The notes under the pieces: model-generated
What the model saw: only the letters and a program-made list of their open reading frames with translations
Told to the model about the DNA's origin: nothing
Databases searched by the model: none
Program-made: the position numbers and the translations under genes
NCBI GenBank assembly: GCA_947503275.1
Contig: CANNCZ010000001.1
Span: forward strand, 1,488,001 to 1,552,000
DNA: 64,000 bases
Direction of reading: 5' to 3'
Origin: an uncultured Erythrobacter sp.
GTDB lineage: Bacteria > Pseudomonadota > Alphaproteobacteria > Sphingomonadales > Sphingomonadaceae
Shown here: positions 8,187-17,357 of the stretch, one piece after another
How positions within the stretch are numbered: position 1 is the stretch's first letter
Layout: each line of letters begins with the position of its first letter

Positions 8187-8638
8187 ACGAATTCACCTCT
8201 GGTAAGCGTGTGCGCCGCTCGGCTCGGTTGATCGTTATTGATCCACTGAACCGCATTTTGATGTTCCGCTTTGATGTTGCTGGTCGTCCGCCATTTTGGG
8301 TCACGGCTGGCGGTGAGTGTGAACCGGGTGAGAGTTTTGAAGAGGCCGCCCGGCGCGAATTGCTGGAGGAGACGGGCATTGCCACTGATCCCGGCGCGCA
8401 GATCGCGCGCACCACGCCCGAATTCGTCACGGTGGAAGGTGAGCCGGTACGAGCAGATGAGCGGTATTACCTCGTGCCTGTTCAAGAGGCCGAAATCGAC
8501 ACATCGCGTCACACCGAGCTGGAGCAAAAGGTGATGACACAGCACCGCTGGTTCAATCTGACAGAGCTCAAAAATTGGCACGAAGCTGTCTTTCCCGAAA
8601 ATCTAGCTGAGATTATCCGACAGGCCTCTTCAAGCTGA
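8183..8638 (+). CDS. NUDIX hydrolase
   Basis: A 151-residue NUDIX domain protein. The NUDIX box lies at about residues 42-64 (GGECEPGESFEEAARREL followed by LEETG) and has all the metal-binding glutamates. Such enzymes hydrolyse nucleoside diphosphate-linked compounds. The substrate cannot be read from the sequence; RNA-cap, NADH or oxidised-nucleotide hydrolases are possible. The start overlaps the bolA stop by 4 nt. Confidence 0.9.
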   Translation: MNEFTSGKRVRRSARLIVIDPLNRILMFRFDVAGRPPFWVTAGGECEPGESFEEAARRELLEETGIATDPGAQIARTTPEFVTVEGEPVRADERYYLVPVQEAEIDTSRHTELEQKVMTQHRWFNLTELKNWHEAVFPENLAEIIRQASSS

Positions 8639-8689
8639 TTGCTCCTCAACACCCTTCCCGTTATCGCTTTGCGCAAACGGGAGAGAGAT

Positions 8690-9502
8690 ATGGATTACAC
8701 AGGTAAGGTGGCGTGGATCACCGGCGCATCTTCGGGCATCGGAGCGGCATTGGCGCGCGACCTTTCATCACGCGGTGCGCATCTGGTGCTATCGGGCCGT
8801 GATGAGGCCCGGTTGGCTGAGGTAGCTGAGGCCTGTGCTGAGACCCTGATCCTGCCTTTCGATGTGCGCGATGATGCGGCGTTGGCGGACGCCACGGCCA
8901 AAGCGATTGCGTGGAAAGGTGGCGTCGACATTGCCTTTGCCAATGCAGGGGTTTCCCAACGCAGCCGCGCGCTCAAAACCGACATGCAGGTCTATCGCGA
9001 CATTATCGATATCGACCTCACATCACAGATCGCCTTCAGCCAAGGCTTGATCGGCCACATGGCAGAGCGCGGATCGGGCAACATTGCCTTTATCTCCTCC
9101 ATCGCGGGCAAAGTCGGCGTGCCGATGCGCACCGCCTATTGTGCGGTCAAATTCGGCCTTGCGGGGTATGGCGACGCCTTGCGCGGTGAGCTTTCGCAAA
9201 CGGGCGTCAATGTCCATGTGATCTATCCCGGTTCCGTCGCCACCGACGTCGCACGCAATGCAATGGTCTCCGATGGCTCCAAACGCGGGGTCAGCGACAA
9301 GGTCATTGATGAAGGCATCCCAGCCAATGATGCCGCAAAAGCGATGCTGGACGGCATGGCCGCAGGAGAGCGCGAGATTATCGTGGCGCAAGGGATGGAG
9401 GCAGGCATGGGCGAGATGCGCCGAACTCCCGATGCACTGTTCGATCAAGTCGCAGCGATGGTCGCCAATGGTTATATGGAACGCATGGAAGAAGGCGAGT
9501 GA
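8690..9502 (+). CDS. Short-chain dehydrogenase/reductase
   Basis: Classical SDR of 270 residues. ATG 8690 follows a GGGAGAGA ribosome-binding site; the longer frame from 8639 adds 17 non-homologous residues. The cofactor motif TGASSGIG is at 11-18, NAG at about 85-87, and the active-site YxxxK (YCAVK) at about 150-154. The GRD after the second strand favours NADP(H), as Arg contacts the 2'-phosphate. The substrate is unknown. The gene is followed at once by an epoxide-hydrolase-like gene whose start overlaps or abuts this stop, so the two may act on related small molecules. Confidence 0.9.
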   Translation: MDYTGKVAWITGASSGIGAALARDLSSRGAHLVLSGRDEARLAEVAEACAETLILPFDVRDDAALADATAKAIAWKGGVDIAFANAGVSQRSRALKTDMQVYRDIIDIDLTSQIAFSQGLIGHMAERGSGNIAFISSIAGKVGVPMRTAYCAVKFGLAGYGDALRGELSQTGVNVHVIYPGSVATDVARNAMVSDGSKRGVSDKVIDEGIPANDAAKAMLDGMAAGEREIIVAQGMEAGMGEMRRTPDALFDQVAAMVANGYMERMEEGE

Positions 9503-9507
9503 GCGCA

Positions 9508-10395
9508 ATGGAACAACGCCGCGTAAAGCTCACCAATGGCATTCATCTGGATGTGGTTGATGAAGGTCCACGCGACGCGCCGGTGCTGATCTTCCTCCAC
9601 GGTTTTCCCGAAAATCATCGCACTTGGCGGCACCAGATCGCACATTTTTCTGACAGCTTTCGCTGTATCGCGCCGGATCAGCGCGGCTATCGCGGGTCGT
9701 CAAAACCGCAAGAGGTAGAGGCCTACACTCCGGACAAATTGATCGGTGATGTGTTCTTGCTTGCCGATGCGTTGGGCGTCGATAAATTCACGATTGTCGG
9801 CCACGATTGGGGTGGTGCGATTGCGTGGGGTGTTGCCTTAGGTGGTCAGCATGCACGGGTGGAACGTGCGGTGATTGCCAATGCGCCGCATCCGTCAATC
9901 TTTCAAAAGCTGCTCTACACCCATCGCGGTCAGCGGGCGGCGAGCCAATATATTATCGGCTTCAAAGAACCTGCCAACGATGCCCTAATCCGCGAACACG
10001 GGATCACCGGCATCCTCAAACAAGAGGTGAACTGGGACCGATCTGACGCCATGCCGCCAGAAGAGCGCGCGCAAATGCTCAAAGATTGGGAAAACCGCGA
10101 CATGTGTTTTGGCATGATCAACTATTACCGGGGCAGTTCGATGCATGTGCCGACGATGGACGAACCGTTTGAGTTACCCGCCAACTATTCCGCGCCAAAC
10201 CTGCCCAAATTGACGATCCCGACGCTGGTGGTCTGGGCACTGGATGATCTCGCTTTGCCGCCGGAAAACCTCGAAGGGTTGGACGCGCTCATCGACCCGC
10301 TCACCATCGTCAAAGTTCCCGATTGCGGGCATTTTGTGCCCTGGGAAGCGCCCGAGGCGGTGAACGCTGCGATGGAACAATTCCTGAGCGCGTGA
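9508..10395 (+). CDS. Alpha/beta hydrolase, epoxide hydrolase-like
   Basis: A 295-residue alpha/beta hydrolase. The nucleophile elbow is GHDWGG with Asp near residue 99, the form used by epoxide hydrolases and haloalkane dehalogenases rather than serine esterases. The oxyanion-hole motif HGFPENHRTW and the catalytic His in DCGHFVPWE (about 273) are present. The HGFPE motif and a lid with conserved Tyr (INYYRGS) favour epoxide hydrolase. A GTG start at 9499, overlapping the SDR stop, is an alternative to ATG 9508. Confidence 0.87.
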   Translation: MEQRRVKLTNGIHLDVVDEGPRDAPVLIFLHGFPENHRTWRHQIAHFSDSFRCIAPDQRGYRGSSKPQEVEAYTPDKLIGDVFLLADALGVDKFTIVGHDWGGAIAWGVALGGQHARVERAVIANAPHPSIFQKLLYTHRGQRAASQYIIGFKEPANDALIREHGITGILKQEVNWDRSDAMPPEERAQMLKDWENRDMCFGMINYYRGSSMHVPTMDEPFELPANYSAPNLPKLTIPTLVVWALDDLALPPENLEGLDALIDPLTIVKVPDCGHFVPWEAPEAVNAAMEQFLSA

Positions 10396-10399
10396 GACC

Positions 10400-11485
10400 T
10401 TAGTTTCCGATCCACTCCACCCATGCACCATGCGGATGGGCATGGCTTAACATCACGGTCTCGCCGTCATCCGCTGCCCCCATCCAACGCCGGACCTTCA
10501 ATTCATGCCGAAACGTCGCCGGGTCGGTTTCAAGGCTGATCCACGCAAGCGGACGCTCCGCCGTGGCCTGGGCGCCGGCCTCTTCGAAAGCTGCAGTGAT
10601 CGCGCTCTGTGTCTCGGCGGGCATATATTGCCACATGATCGAATGAAACATTGCGCGGGTTGTGCCCTCTGCCTGCGGTCGCTCCAGCATCTCGTTCACA
10701 AACGCTCCTGCATCTTGTTGAACGACATCAGGGGCCGCTTCGCCAGCGAGCTGGATCGCCGCATCAATGCGCGCCATGCGAACGGGTGCATCGGGCCAAA
10801 CATAGCTTTTGAGCCGCAAAGCGCTTTCCTCGTCCGACAGATCAATCGGGCCGACGTCGCATCCGCGCACTGATAGAATTTCAAAGCCCTCTGGCGCAGC
10901 AGGCGGTGACCCCGCATCCCCGCGCCATTCCGGCTCAATCCGCATCGGCGATGTCGGCGGGCCCACCTGCGTCTCGCCCAACCGAAAGTGATACCGATCC
11001 AGCATCGTGTTCACCCCGGCACTCGCGCCCAGCTCAAACAGCTCGAAACGCGGCACAACATGCTGAGCCACCCACAGCAATCCCGCCATAATGCTGGCGG
11101 AGCGTCCGGCCTCGTTGGTCTGTGGCGGTCCGTCGAGCCACGGAAGCAGCAGCGTATCGTAAGTCTCAACCAACTCGCAGACCAGTCGATCAACTTGCCC
11201 CTGATCGGTGATCTGCCCGCTATAAACCCGGGCCAGGCGGTCATCGACACCCGATAGCAAAAGGTGGTGGAGGCCACCTGTCATGCGCAGCGGCATTGCG
11301 TCTTTCAACGTCAGCCCCTGCCAATTGGCAATACGCCTACCGGTGGCAGTGTCGCCTTCTCGCACCTGTGCCAGCGCACGAACCACCCGTGCAGTGCACG
11401 GCGCGCCGTTTTCCTCTGCATGAGTTGCCTGCCAATCAAGTGCTCTTGCGAACTCCTCAATTGCCATAATTGTCTGTTCGCTCAT
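10400..11485 (-). CDS. DUF2332 family protein
   Basis: A 361-residue soluble protein of the DUF2332 family. The markers I used are an N-terminal [13 protein letters not shown] block, the central [15 protein letters not shown] segment, the [14 protein letters not shown] segment, and the C-terminal HPHGAWVEW. The middle resembles a degenerate SAM-binding loop (ELGASAGVN), so a methyltransferase-like fold is possible, but no function is established. It is convergent with the hydrolase (4-nt gap) and divergent from hisG. Confidence 0.8.
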   Translation of the reverse strand: MSEQTIMAIEEFARALDWQATHAEENGAPCTARVVRALAQVREGDTATGRRIANWQGLTLKDAMPLRMTGGLHHLLLSGVDDRLARVYSGQITDQGQVDRLVCELVETYDTLLLPWLDGPPQTNEAGRSASIMAGLLWVAQHVVPRFELFELGASAGVNTMLDRYHFRLGETQVGPPTSPMRIEPEWRGDAGSPPAAPEGFEILSVRGCDVGPIDLSDEESALRLKSYVWPDAPVRMARIDAAIQLAGEAAPDVVQQDAGAFVNEMLERPQAEGTTRAMFHSIMWQYMPAETQSAITAAFEEAGAQATAERPLAWISLETDPATFRHELKVRRWMGAADDGETVMLSHAHPHGAWVEWIGN

Positions 11486-11588
11486 CGCTTATGCCCCTGC
11501 CTCGATCATTGTCCCACCTTCGCCCGAAGCGTTTGTGTTGCCCTTTATGCGCTGGGTGCCTAAGCCCGCCCGCGCTATGACAAGTGAC

Positions 11589-12266
11589 ATGACTAACACC
11601 ACAACAGGCCAATTGACCTTTGCCATTCCAAAGGGCCGCATTCTTGACGAAGCGCTGCCAGTGATGGCGCGCGCTGGCGTGGTGCCCGAGGATGGCTTTC
11701 ACGACAAGGCCAACCGCTCGCTTTCTTTCGGCACAACCCGGCCCGATATGCGCCTGATCAGAGTGCGCGCCTTTGATGTGGCTACATTTGTTGCCCATGG
11801 TGCGGCGCAGGTTGGGATCGTTGGATCAGACGTGATTGAAGAATTCGATTATGCTGACCTTTATGCTCCGGTGGACCTCGATATTGGGCATTGCCGTCTC
11901 TCGGTTGCGCGTCTTGCCAGCGATACGGACGAACCCTCCGGCGTCAGTCATCTGCGCGTTGCAACCAAATATCCCAGCCTGACCGCCCGCCATTTTGAGC
12001 GACAAGGCATTCAGGCCGAATGCGTCAAACTGAACGGCGCGATGGAACTCGCCCCTTCGCTTGGCCTCGCACGTCAAATAGTCGATCTGGTTTCGACCGG
12101 CACCACTTTAAAACAAAACGGGTTGATGGAGACACAGCGCATCATCGACATCTCTGCTCGCCTGATCGTGAACCGCGCGGCGTTTAAAACCGATCCACGC
12201 GTCGCAAATCTGGTCGCCGCGTTCCGCGCCGATGCGGAAAACCGCTCTGAGAAGGACGCGGCGTAA
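11589..12266 (+). CDS. hisG: ATP phosphoribosyltransferase, short form
   Basis: First enzyme of histidine biosynthesis, condensing ATP and PRPP. At about 225 residues it is the short form lacking the C-terminal regulatory domain, which normally requires the HisZ subunit; no hisZ is in this window. Family motifs are the N-terminal [21 protein letters not shown] and the PRPP loop [19 protein letters not shown] 11577 is an alternative start four codons upstream. It overlaps hisD by one base (TAATG), heading a hisG-hisD-nusB-thiL cluster. Confidence 0.95.
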   Translation: MTNTTTGQLTFAIPKGRILDEALPVMARAGVVPEDGFHDKANRSLSFGTTRPDMRLIRVRAFDVATFVAHGAAQVGIVGSDVIEEFDYADLYAPVDLDIGHCRLSVARLASDTDEPSGVSHLRVATKYPSLTARHFERQGIQAECVKLNGAMELAPSLGLARQIVDLVSTGTTLKQNGLMETQRIIDISARLIVNRAAFKTDPRVANLVAAFRADAENRSEKDAA

Positions 12267-13558
12267 TGCAGCAACTATCAACCCTTGACCCCGATTTTGA
12301 GCAACGCTTTGCCCGCGTAGTCAACGCACGGCGCGAAGCCGATGGCGATGTTGGCGGCGTGGTGCAGGACATCCTGCGCACAGTGAAAACCGGTGGCGAC
12401 GATGCTCTGGTGCAATACACTCAACGCTATGATGGCTATGCGCTGATCGACGATGCCGATTGGAAGATCACCCCAGAGCGGTGCGCAGAGGCCTATGAGC
12501 AGATCGACGCGGACCTACGCGATGCCCTTAACCTCGCGGCGACCCGAATCCGTGCTTATCACGAAGACCAATTGCCCAGAAATCGCGACTACACCGATGA
12601 TGCCGGCGTGCGGCTTGGCGCGATTTGGCGTCCGGTTGATGCGGCGGGGCTTTATGTGCCCGGTGGCCGCGCAGCTTACCCTTCATCCTTGCTGATGAAC
12701 GCGATCCCCGCGCGCGTCGCAGGGGTAGAGCGGGTTGTGGTGGTAACGCCCACGCCCAAGGGAAATTCTAACCCCCTAGTCCTTGCCGCAGCGCATGTTG
12801 CAGGAATTGATGAGATCTGGCGCGTTGGCGGTGCACAGGCGGTTGGCGCGCTTGCCTATGGCACGGAAAAAATCGCGCCGGTTGATGTCATCACTGGCCC
12901 CGGCAATGCCTATGTTGCAGAAGCAAAACGCCAGCTATTCGGCGTGGTCGGCATCGATATGGTAGCCGGGCCCAGCGAGATTTTGGTGGTGGCCGATGGG
13001 GAGAATGACCCCGATTGGACCGCTGCCGATCTACTCAGCCAGGCAGAGCATGATCCCTCATCACAATCGATTCTGATCACCGATGATGCAGGCTATGCCA
13101 GAATGGTCGAAGACTGCATTTCCTTGCAGCTCACTCAGCTTTCAACCGGAAAAACCGCAAAGGCGAGCTGGGACACGCATGGTGTAATCATATTGGTGAA
13201 TGATATTGAGAGTGAGGCTCCGGCCCTCATCAACCGATTGGCCGCCGAGCACGTCGAACTCGCGATCAAAGATCCCGAAGCCATGTTGCCCAAAATTCGC
13301 CATGCAGGGAGCGTGTTTCTTGGCCGCATGACGCCAGAAGCGGTGGGCGACTACGTTGCCGGCCCCAACCATGTGCTGCCTACGGGTCGCCGCGCACGTT
13401 TCTCCAGCGGGCTGTCAGTGCTCGACTTTATGAAGCGCACCAGTTTTATCGCGCTCGACGACGAGGCTTTTAACGCTATTGGTCCAGCCGCCGCCGCACT
13501 CGCCCATGCAGAGGGCCTGCCCGCTCACGCCAAATCCGTAGAATTGCGCATCAAATGA
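12266..13558 (+). CDS. hisD: Histidinol dehydrogenase
   Basis: Zinc-dependent NAD+ enzyme oxidising L-histidinol to L-histidine in two steps. The 430-residue length fits the family. Motifs seen: the NAD-binding ITGPGNAYVAEAKRQ, the signature region MVAGPSEILVVAD, metal ligands in QAEHDPSSQS, the catalytic region LAAEHVEL and GPNHVLPTGRRARFSSGLSV. It is coupled to hisG by a one-base overlap and to nusB by a 4-nt ATGA overlap (13555-13558). Confidence 0.97.
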   Translation: MQQLSTLDPDFEQRFARVVNARREADGDVGGVVQDILRTVKTGGDDALVQYTQRYDGYALIDDADWKITPERCAEAYEQIDADLRDALNLAATRIRAYHEDQLPRNRDYTDDAGVRLGAIWRPVDAAGLYVPGGRAAYPSSLLMNAIPARVAGVERVVVVTPTPKGNSNPLVLAAAHVAGIDEIWRVGGAQAVGALAYGTEKIAPVDVITGPGNAYVAEAKRQLFGVVGIDMVAGPSEILVVADGENDPDWTAADLLSQAEHDPSSQSILITDDAGYARMVEDCISLQLTQLSTGKTAKASWDTHGVIILVNDIESEAPALINRLAAEHVELAIKDPEAMLPKIRHAGSVFLGRMTPEAVGDYVAGPNHVLPTGRRARFSSGLSVLDFMKRTSFIALDDEAFNAIGPAAAALAHAEGLPAHAKSVELRIK

Positions 13559-14022
13559 ACACTCCCGCCCGCTCTCAGGCTCGCTCAACCGCGCGCCTCG
13601 CCGCCGTTCAGGCCCTCTATCAACAACAGATGGAGAGCACTGCGCTCAACAAATTGCTCAATGAATTTCACCAACATCGGCTCGGTCGCGAAGTCGATGA
13701 TGAGGACCACGAAGGTGAAGTTTTTGCCGATGCAGAGGTCGATTTCTTTGACGACATCGTACGCGGTGTCGATGCGCGCCGGGACGAGATCGACGCGGCC
13801 TTGATCGAAAAACTGTCCGCAGGTTGGACCCTGGCTCGGATAGACAAAACCATGCTTCAAATTCTGCGCGCTGGCACCTATGAACTGATCGCGCGCGCCG
13901 ATGTGCCGACTGCCAGCGCAATCACCGAATATGTCGATGTCGCAAAGGCGTTCTTTGATGATCGCGAGGCGAAATTCGTGAACGGCATTCTCGATGCCGT
14001 CGCCAAGGATGCTCGATCATAG
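13555..14022 (+). CDS. nusB: Transcription antitermination factor NusB
   Basis: RNA-binding factor for rRNA antitermination (with NusE, NusA and NusG). The 155-residue all-helical sequence starts with an Arg-rich N-terminus (RSQARSTARLAAVQALYQQ), as in NusB. The C-terminal half has IDKTMLQILRAGTYEL and the conserved AITEYVDVAKAFFDDREAKFVNG-type ending. The start overlaps hisD by 4 nt, so translation is coupled to histidine biosynthesis genes. Confidence 0.96.
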   Translation: MNTPARSQARSTARLAAVQALYQQQMESTALNKLLNEFHQHRLGREVDDEDHEGEVFADAEVDFFDDIVRGVDARRDEIDAALIEKLSAGWTLARIDKTMLQILRAGTYELIARADVPTASAITEYVDVAKAFFDDREAKFVNGILDAVAKDARS

Positions 14023-14045
14023 ACGAGGGCGAATTTCTCGCGGCA

Positions 14046-14876
14046 TTGAGCACATTGCCACTGCATCCCGGTGCGCGCGGCTTGCGTGATGATTGCGCGG
14101 TGATCGCGTTTGGTGATGAGACACTGATCCTCAATCACGAGATGATGGCTGAGGGTACGCATTTTCGCGCCGAGGCCGATCCAGCGGACGTCGCGTGGAA
14201 GTTGGTTGCAATCAATCTATCGGACCTCGCCAGCAAAGGCGCAGAACCCATCGGCGTGTTGCAAGGGCATTCTCTGGGCAATGATGATCTGCGCTTCGTC
14301 GAGGGGCTCCGCGAGGCGCTCACCGCATACAATGTCCCAATCTTGGGCGGCGATACTGTCGCTGCAACAGGCGCCAGCACCTACTCCATGACCGCCATCG
14401 GTCGCGCCACGCACACCCCGGTGCCGTCACGTTTGGGCGCACAAATCGGCGACGGGGTGTATGTCACGGGTATCTTAGGCGGGGCTATGCTGGGCTTTTT
14501 GGGCCATAGTGAGCACTTGCAAGCCTTCGACCGCCCTCGCCCGCGATTGGACGAAGGGCGCGCACTTGCTCCCCTCGTCACCGCCATGATGGACATATCC
14601 GATGGTCTGCTGCTCGACGCATTCCGCCTTGCCGATGCGAGCGAGGTTACACTGTCCATCGACCGCGCCAGTGTTCCCGTCGCTGACCCAACCCGCCCTG
14701 ATGAGTGCGTGCGGTGGGGCGATGATTACGAATTGCTGTTCACCCTTCCCGCAGACACCAAATGCCCCGTTCCGGCCACGCAGATCGGCACGGTAAGCCC
14801 GCGAGGATTCGCGCCGTTGGTGATTGATGGAGACCCAATCGTGAACGCCATCGGGCTGGGTTATCAACACGGATAA
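14046..14876 (+). CDS. thiL: Thiamine-monophosphate kinase
   Basis: ATP-dependent kinase converting thiamine phosphate to thiamine pyrophosphate. Motifs are GARGLRDDCAVI at the N-terminus, MMAEGTHF, AINLSDLASKGAEP, LGGDTVAA and MDISDGLLLDA. The start is a problem. TTG 14046 is the first canonical start in frame, yet the conserved family N-terminus continues upstream (EFLAAL before STLPLHPGARG). The frame is open back to 13962 with no ATG, GTG or TTG. Either a rare start (ATC 14016 or ATA 14019, the latter overlapping the nusB TAG) is used, or the true N-terminus is short. Confidence 0.92.
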   Translation: MSTLPLHPGARGLRDDCAVIAFGDETLILNHEMMAEGTHFRAEADPADVAWKLVAINLSDLASKGAEPIGVLQGHSLGNDDLRFVEGLREALTAYNVPILGGDTVAATGASTYSMTAIGRATHTPVPSRLGAQIGDGVYVTGILGGAMLGFLGHSEHLQAFDRPRPRLDEGRALAPLVTAMMDISDGLLLDAFRLADASEVTLSIDRASVPVADPTRPDECVRWGDDYELLFTLPADTKCPVPATQIGTVSPRGFAPLVIDGDPIVNAIGLGYQHG

Positions 14877-14910
14877 AACCGAATAAATGCAGAGAAATTG
14901 GCGCTTCTCA

Positions 14911-14924
14911 TACCAAAATTGGTA
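14911..14924. promoter_or_regulatory. TACCAA-N2-TTGGTA inverted repeat upstream of hppA
   Basis: Perfect 6-bp arms separated by AA lie in the 192-nt gap between thiL and hppA, about 145 nt before the hppA start. A weak promoter-like pair follows (TTGCAA 14964-14969 and TATGAC 14986-14991, 16-nt spacing). This arrangement would suit an operator upstream of a promoter. No regulator is assigned. Confidence 0.3.
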
Positions 14925-15068
14925 AAACCCGCGCAGTAGCCCACAATTGCGCCGTTTTCCGGCTTGCAAGCTTGTATCCAGCCCCTATGACTATCCGCCT
15001 TGCGCCCGCACTGCCATCAGAGCGGATCTATAAGAGGCGCATTTTCCACGCTTCAGAGGGGATTTTAC

Positions 15069-17180
15069 GTGGACCTTATTCTCATATCTATCGGGTTGGG
15101 TGTGCTTGCCATTGTCTATGGCTTTGTCACCAGTCGCCAGGTGCTGAGTGCCAGCGCTGGCAATGAAAAAATGCAAGAAATTGCGGCTGCCATTCAAGAA
15201 GGCGCGCAGGCGTATCTCAACCGTCAATACACCGCGATCGGGATCGTCGGCGTGGTTGTTGCCATCATCGTTGGCGTTGCGCTGGGGATGATCCCGGCGG
15301 TCGGCTTTTTGATCGGCGCAATTCTGTCGGGCGTTGCAGGCTATATCGGGATGAACATCTCGGTTCGCTCAAACGTTCGTACGGCGGCGGCGGCGGAAAC
15401 CGGCTTGCAGGCAGGTCTGACGCTGGCGTTCCGCGCTGGCGCGATCACCGGCATGTTGGTTGCTGGGCTAGCATTGCTCGCTATCGCAGTGTTCTTCTAC
15501 GTTTTGATCGGCCCGATGGCACTTGCCCCGAACAGCCGCGAAGTCATTGACGGCCTTGTTGGTCTGGCCTTTGGCGCGTCGCTGATTTCGATCTTTGCGC
15601 GCCTTGGCGGCGGTATCTTTACCAAGGCCGCCGATGTGGGCGCCGACTTGGTCGGTAAGGTTGAAGCGGGCATCCCAGAGGATGATCCACGCAACCCTGC
15701 GACCATCGCGGATAACGTAGGCGATAATGTTGGCGATTGCGCTGGCATGGCGGCTGACTTGTTCGAGACCTATGTTGTGACCGTTGGTGCGACCATGGTT
15801 CTCACCGCATTGCTGCTTACACAGCTGGGCGACCTGCTGTTGCCCTTGATGGCATTGCCACTGCTGATCGGCGGGGCGTGCATCGTCACTTCGATCATCG
15901 GCACATATTTCGTTCGCCTTGGTGGCGGCACGAACGTGATGGGCGCGATGTATAAGGGCTTCCTGGTGACCGCATTCCTTTCGATCCCGCTGATCTATCT
16001 GGCGATTTCCTATGCGCTGGGAACAGCGGGCTCTGACATGACCACAGTGCTCAATGCAGGAACCGGCATGGTTGAATTTAACGGCATGGACTTGTTCTAT
16101 TGTTCGTTGATCGGCCTTGCTCTCACCGGCATCATCATCTGGATCACAGAGTATTACACCGGCACGAACTTTCGTCCGGTGCGCTCGATCGCTAAAGCTT
16201 CGGAAACGGGCCACGGCACCAATGTGATCCAAGGTCTGGCAATCAGCCTTGAATCAACCGCACTGCCGACAATCGTCATCATTGCAGCGATCATCGGCGC
16301 ATTCCAGCTCGCCGGTCTGATCGGTCTCGCCTTCGGTGCGACTGCGATGCTTGCACTCGCTGGCATGGTCGTGGCGCTCGACGCTTATGGTCCTGTGACC
16401 GACAACGCCGGCGGCATTGCCGAAATGGCGGGTCTGGATGAAAGCGTGCGTGAGAAGACCGACTTGCTTGATGCGGTTGGCAACACCACCAAAGCCGTGA
16501 CCAAAGGCTATGCCATCGGTTCAGCGGGTCTTGCAGCTCTCGTGCTGTTCGCCGCTTACACCGCTGACCTTCGGGAGTATTTCCCGAGCGCCAATGTCGA
16601 TTTCAGCCTTGAAAACCCATACGTGATCGTTGGGCTACTGCTCGGCGCGCTTTTGCCTTACCTCTTCGGAGCAATGGGCATGACCGCAGTGGGCCGGGCT
16701 GCTGGCGATGTGGTGAAGGACGTGCGCGAGCAGTTCAAAGAAAAGCCAGGCATCATGGATTACTCCGAGAAGCCTGACTATGCTCGCACCGTTGACCTTG
16801 TGACAAAGGCGGCGATCAAAGAGATGATCGTACCGTCGCTGTTGCCTGTCCTTGCACCGATCGTGACCTACTTCGTGATCTATCTGATTGCAGGTCAGGA
16901 TGAGGCCTTTGCTGCACTTGGCGCGTTGCTGCTCGGTGTGATCGTTGGCGGCTTGTTCGTCGCGCTTTCCATGACCGCCGGTGGCGGCGCATGGGACAAT
17001 GCGAAGAAGTACATCGAAGACGGCAATCACGGCGGCAAGGGCTCAGAGGCTCACAAAGCTGCCGTCACAGGCGACACGGTCGGCGATCCTTACAAGGATA
17101 CCGCTGGCCCAGCTGTGAACCCGATGATCAAGATCACCAACATTGTCGCGTTGCTTTTGCTCGCGGCATTGGCTCACTGA
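15069..17180 (+). CDS. hppA: Membrane-bound proton-translocating pyrophosphatase (K+-independent type)
   Basis: Integral membrane pump coupling pyrophosphate hydrolysis to H+ export, about 703 residues with some 16 hydrophobic segments. I chose GTG 15069 because it follows GAGGGG at good spacing and begins the first membrane helix. The substrate-binding loop is seen as [19 protein letters not shown] followed by [29 protein letters not shown] carries Lys where K+-dependent enzymes have Ala, marking the K+-independent class. It is monocistronic and followed by a strong terminator. Confidence 0.97.
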   Translation: MDLILISIGLGVLAIVYGFVTSRQVLSASAGNEKMQEIAAAIQEGAQAYLNRQYTAIGIVGVVVAIIVGVALGMIPAVGFLIGAILSGVAGYIGMNISVRSNVRTAAAAETGLQAGLTLAFRAGAITGMLVAGLALLAIAVFFYVLIGPMALAPNSREVIDGLVGLAFGASLISIFARLGGGIFTKAADVGADLVGKVEAGIPEDDPRNPATIADNVGDNVGDCAGMAADLFETYVVTVGATMVLTALLLTQLGDLLLPLMALPLLIGGACIVTSIIGTYFVRLGGGTNVMGAMYKGFLVTAFLSIPLIYLAISYALGTAGSDMTTVLNAGTGMVEFNGMDLFYCSLIGLALTGIIIWITEYYTGTNFRPVRSIAKASETGHGTNVIQGLAISLESTALPTIVIIAAIIGAFQLAGLIGLAFGATAMLALAGMVVALDAYGPVTDNAGGIAEMAGLDESVREKTDLLDAVGNTTKAVTKGYAIGSAGLAALVLFAAYTADLREYFPSANVDFSLENPYVIVGLLLGALLPYLFGAMGMTAVGRAAGDVVKDVREQFKEKPGIMDYSEKPDYARTVDLVTKAAIKEMIVPSLLPVLAPIVTYFVIYLIAGQDEAFAALGALLLGVIVGGLFVALSMTAGGGAWDNAKKYIEDGNHGGKGSEAHKAAVTGDTVGDPYKDTAGPAVNPMIKITNIVALLLLAALAH

Positions 17181-17223
17181 TCAAAGGCGAAGCGGCCCCT
17201 GCTGGTCGCTAAAAGCCAGAAAC

Positions 17224-17264
17224 AAAACCCCGTCCGGAGCAATCCGGGCGGGGTTTTGCTTTTG
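17224..17264 (+). terminator. Rho-independent terminator after hppA
   Basis: A 14-bp stem (17224-17237 with 17244-17257, one G-T pair) has a six-base loop AGCAAT and ends in a T-rich tract. It lies 44 nt after the hppA stop. The A-tract on the other side would let it also work in reverse, but no minus-strand gene faces it. Confidence 0.9.
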
Positions 17265-17357
17265 GCACCCTGATTGTGCCACGTTTGGACAGCGTCCGCG
17301 AACTCCAAGCATTTTTAACCCCTCCATGCGAAGGCAGAATTTGAAGGGGTTTGCGCG

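Noticed and set aside
15468..16232. Minus-strand frame of 254 codons
   Set aside because: It is antisense to hppA, and the Asp/His/Gln-rich translation is the usual reverse of hydrophobic helices.
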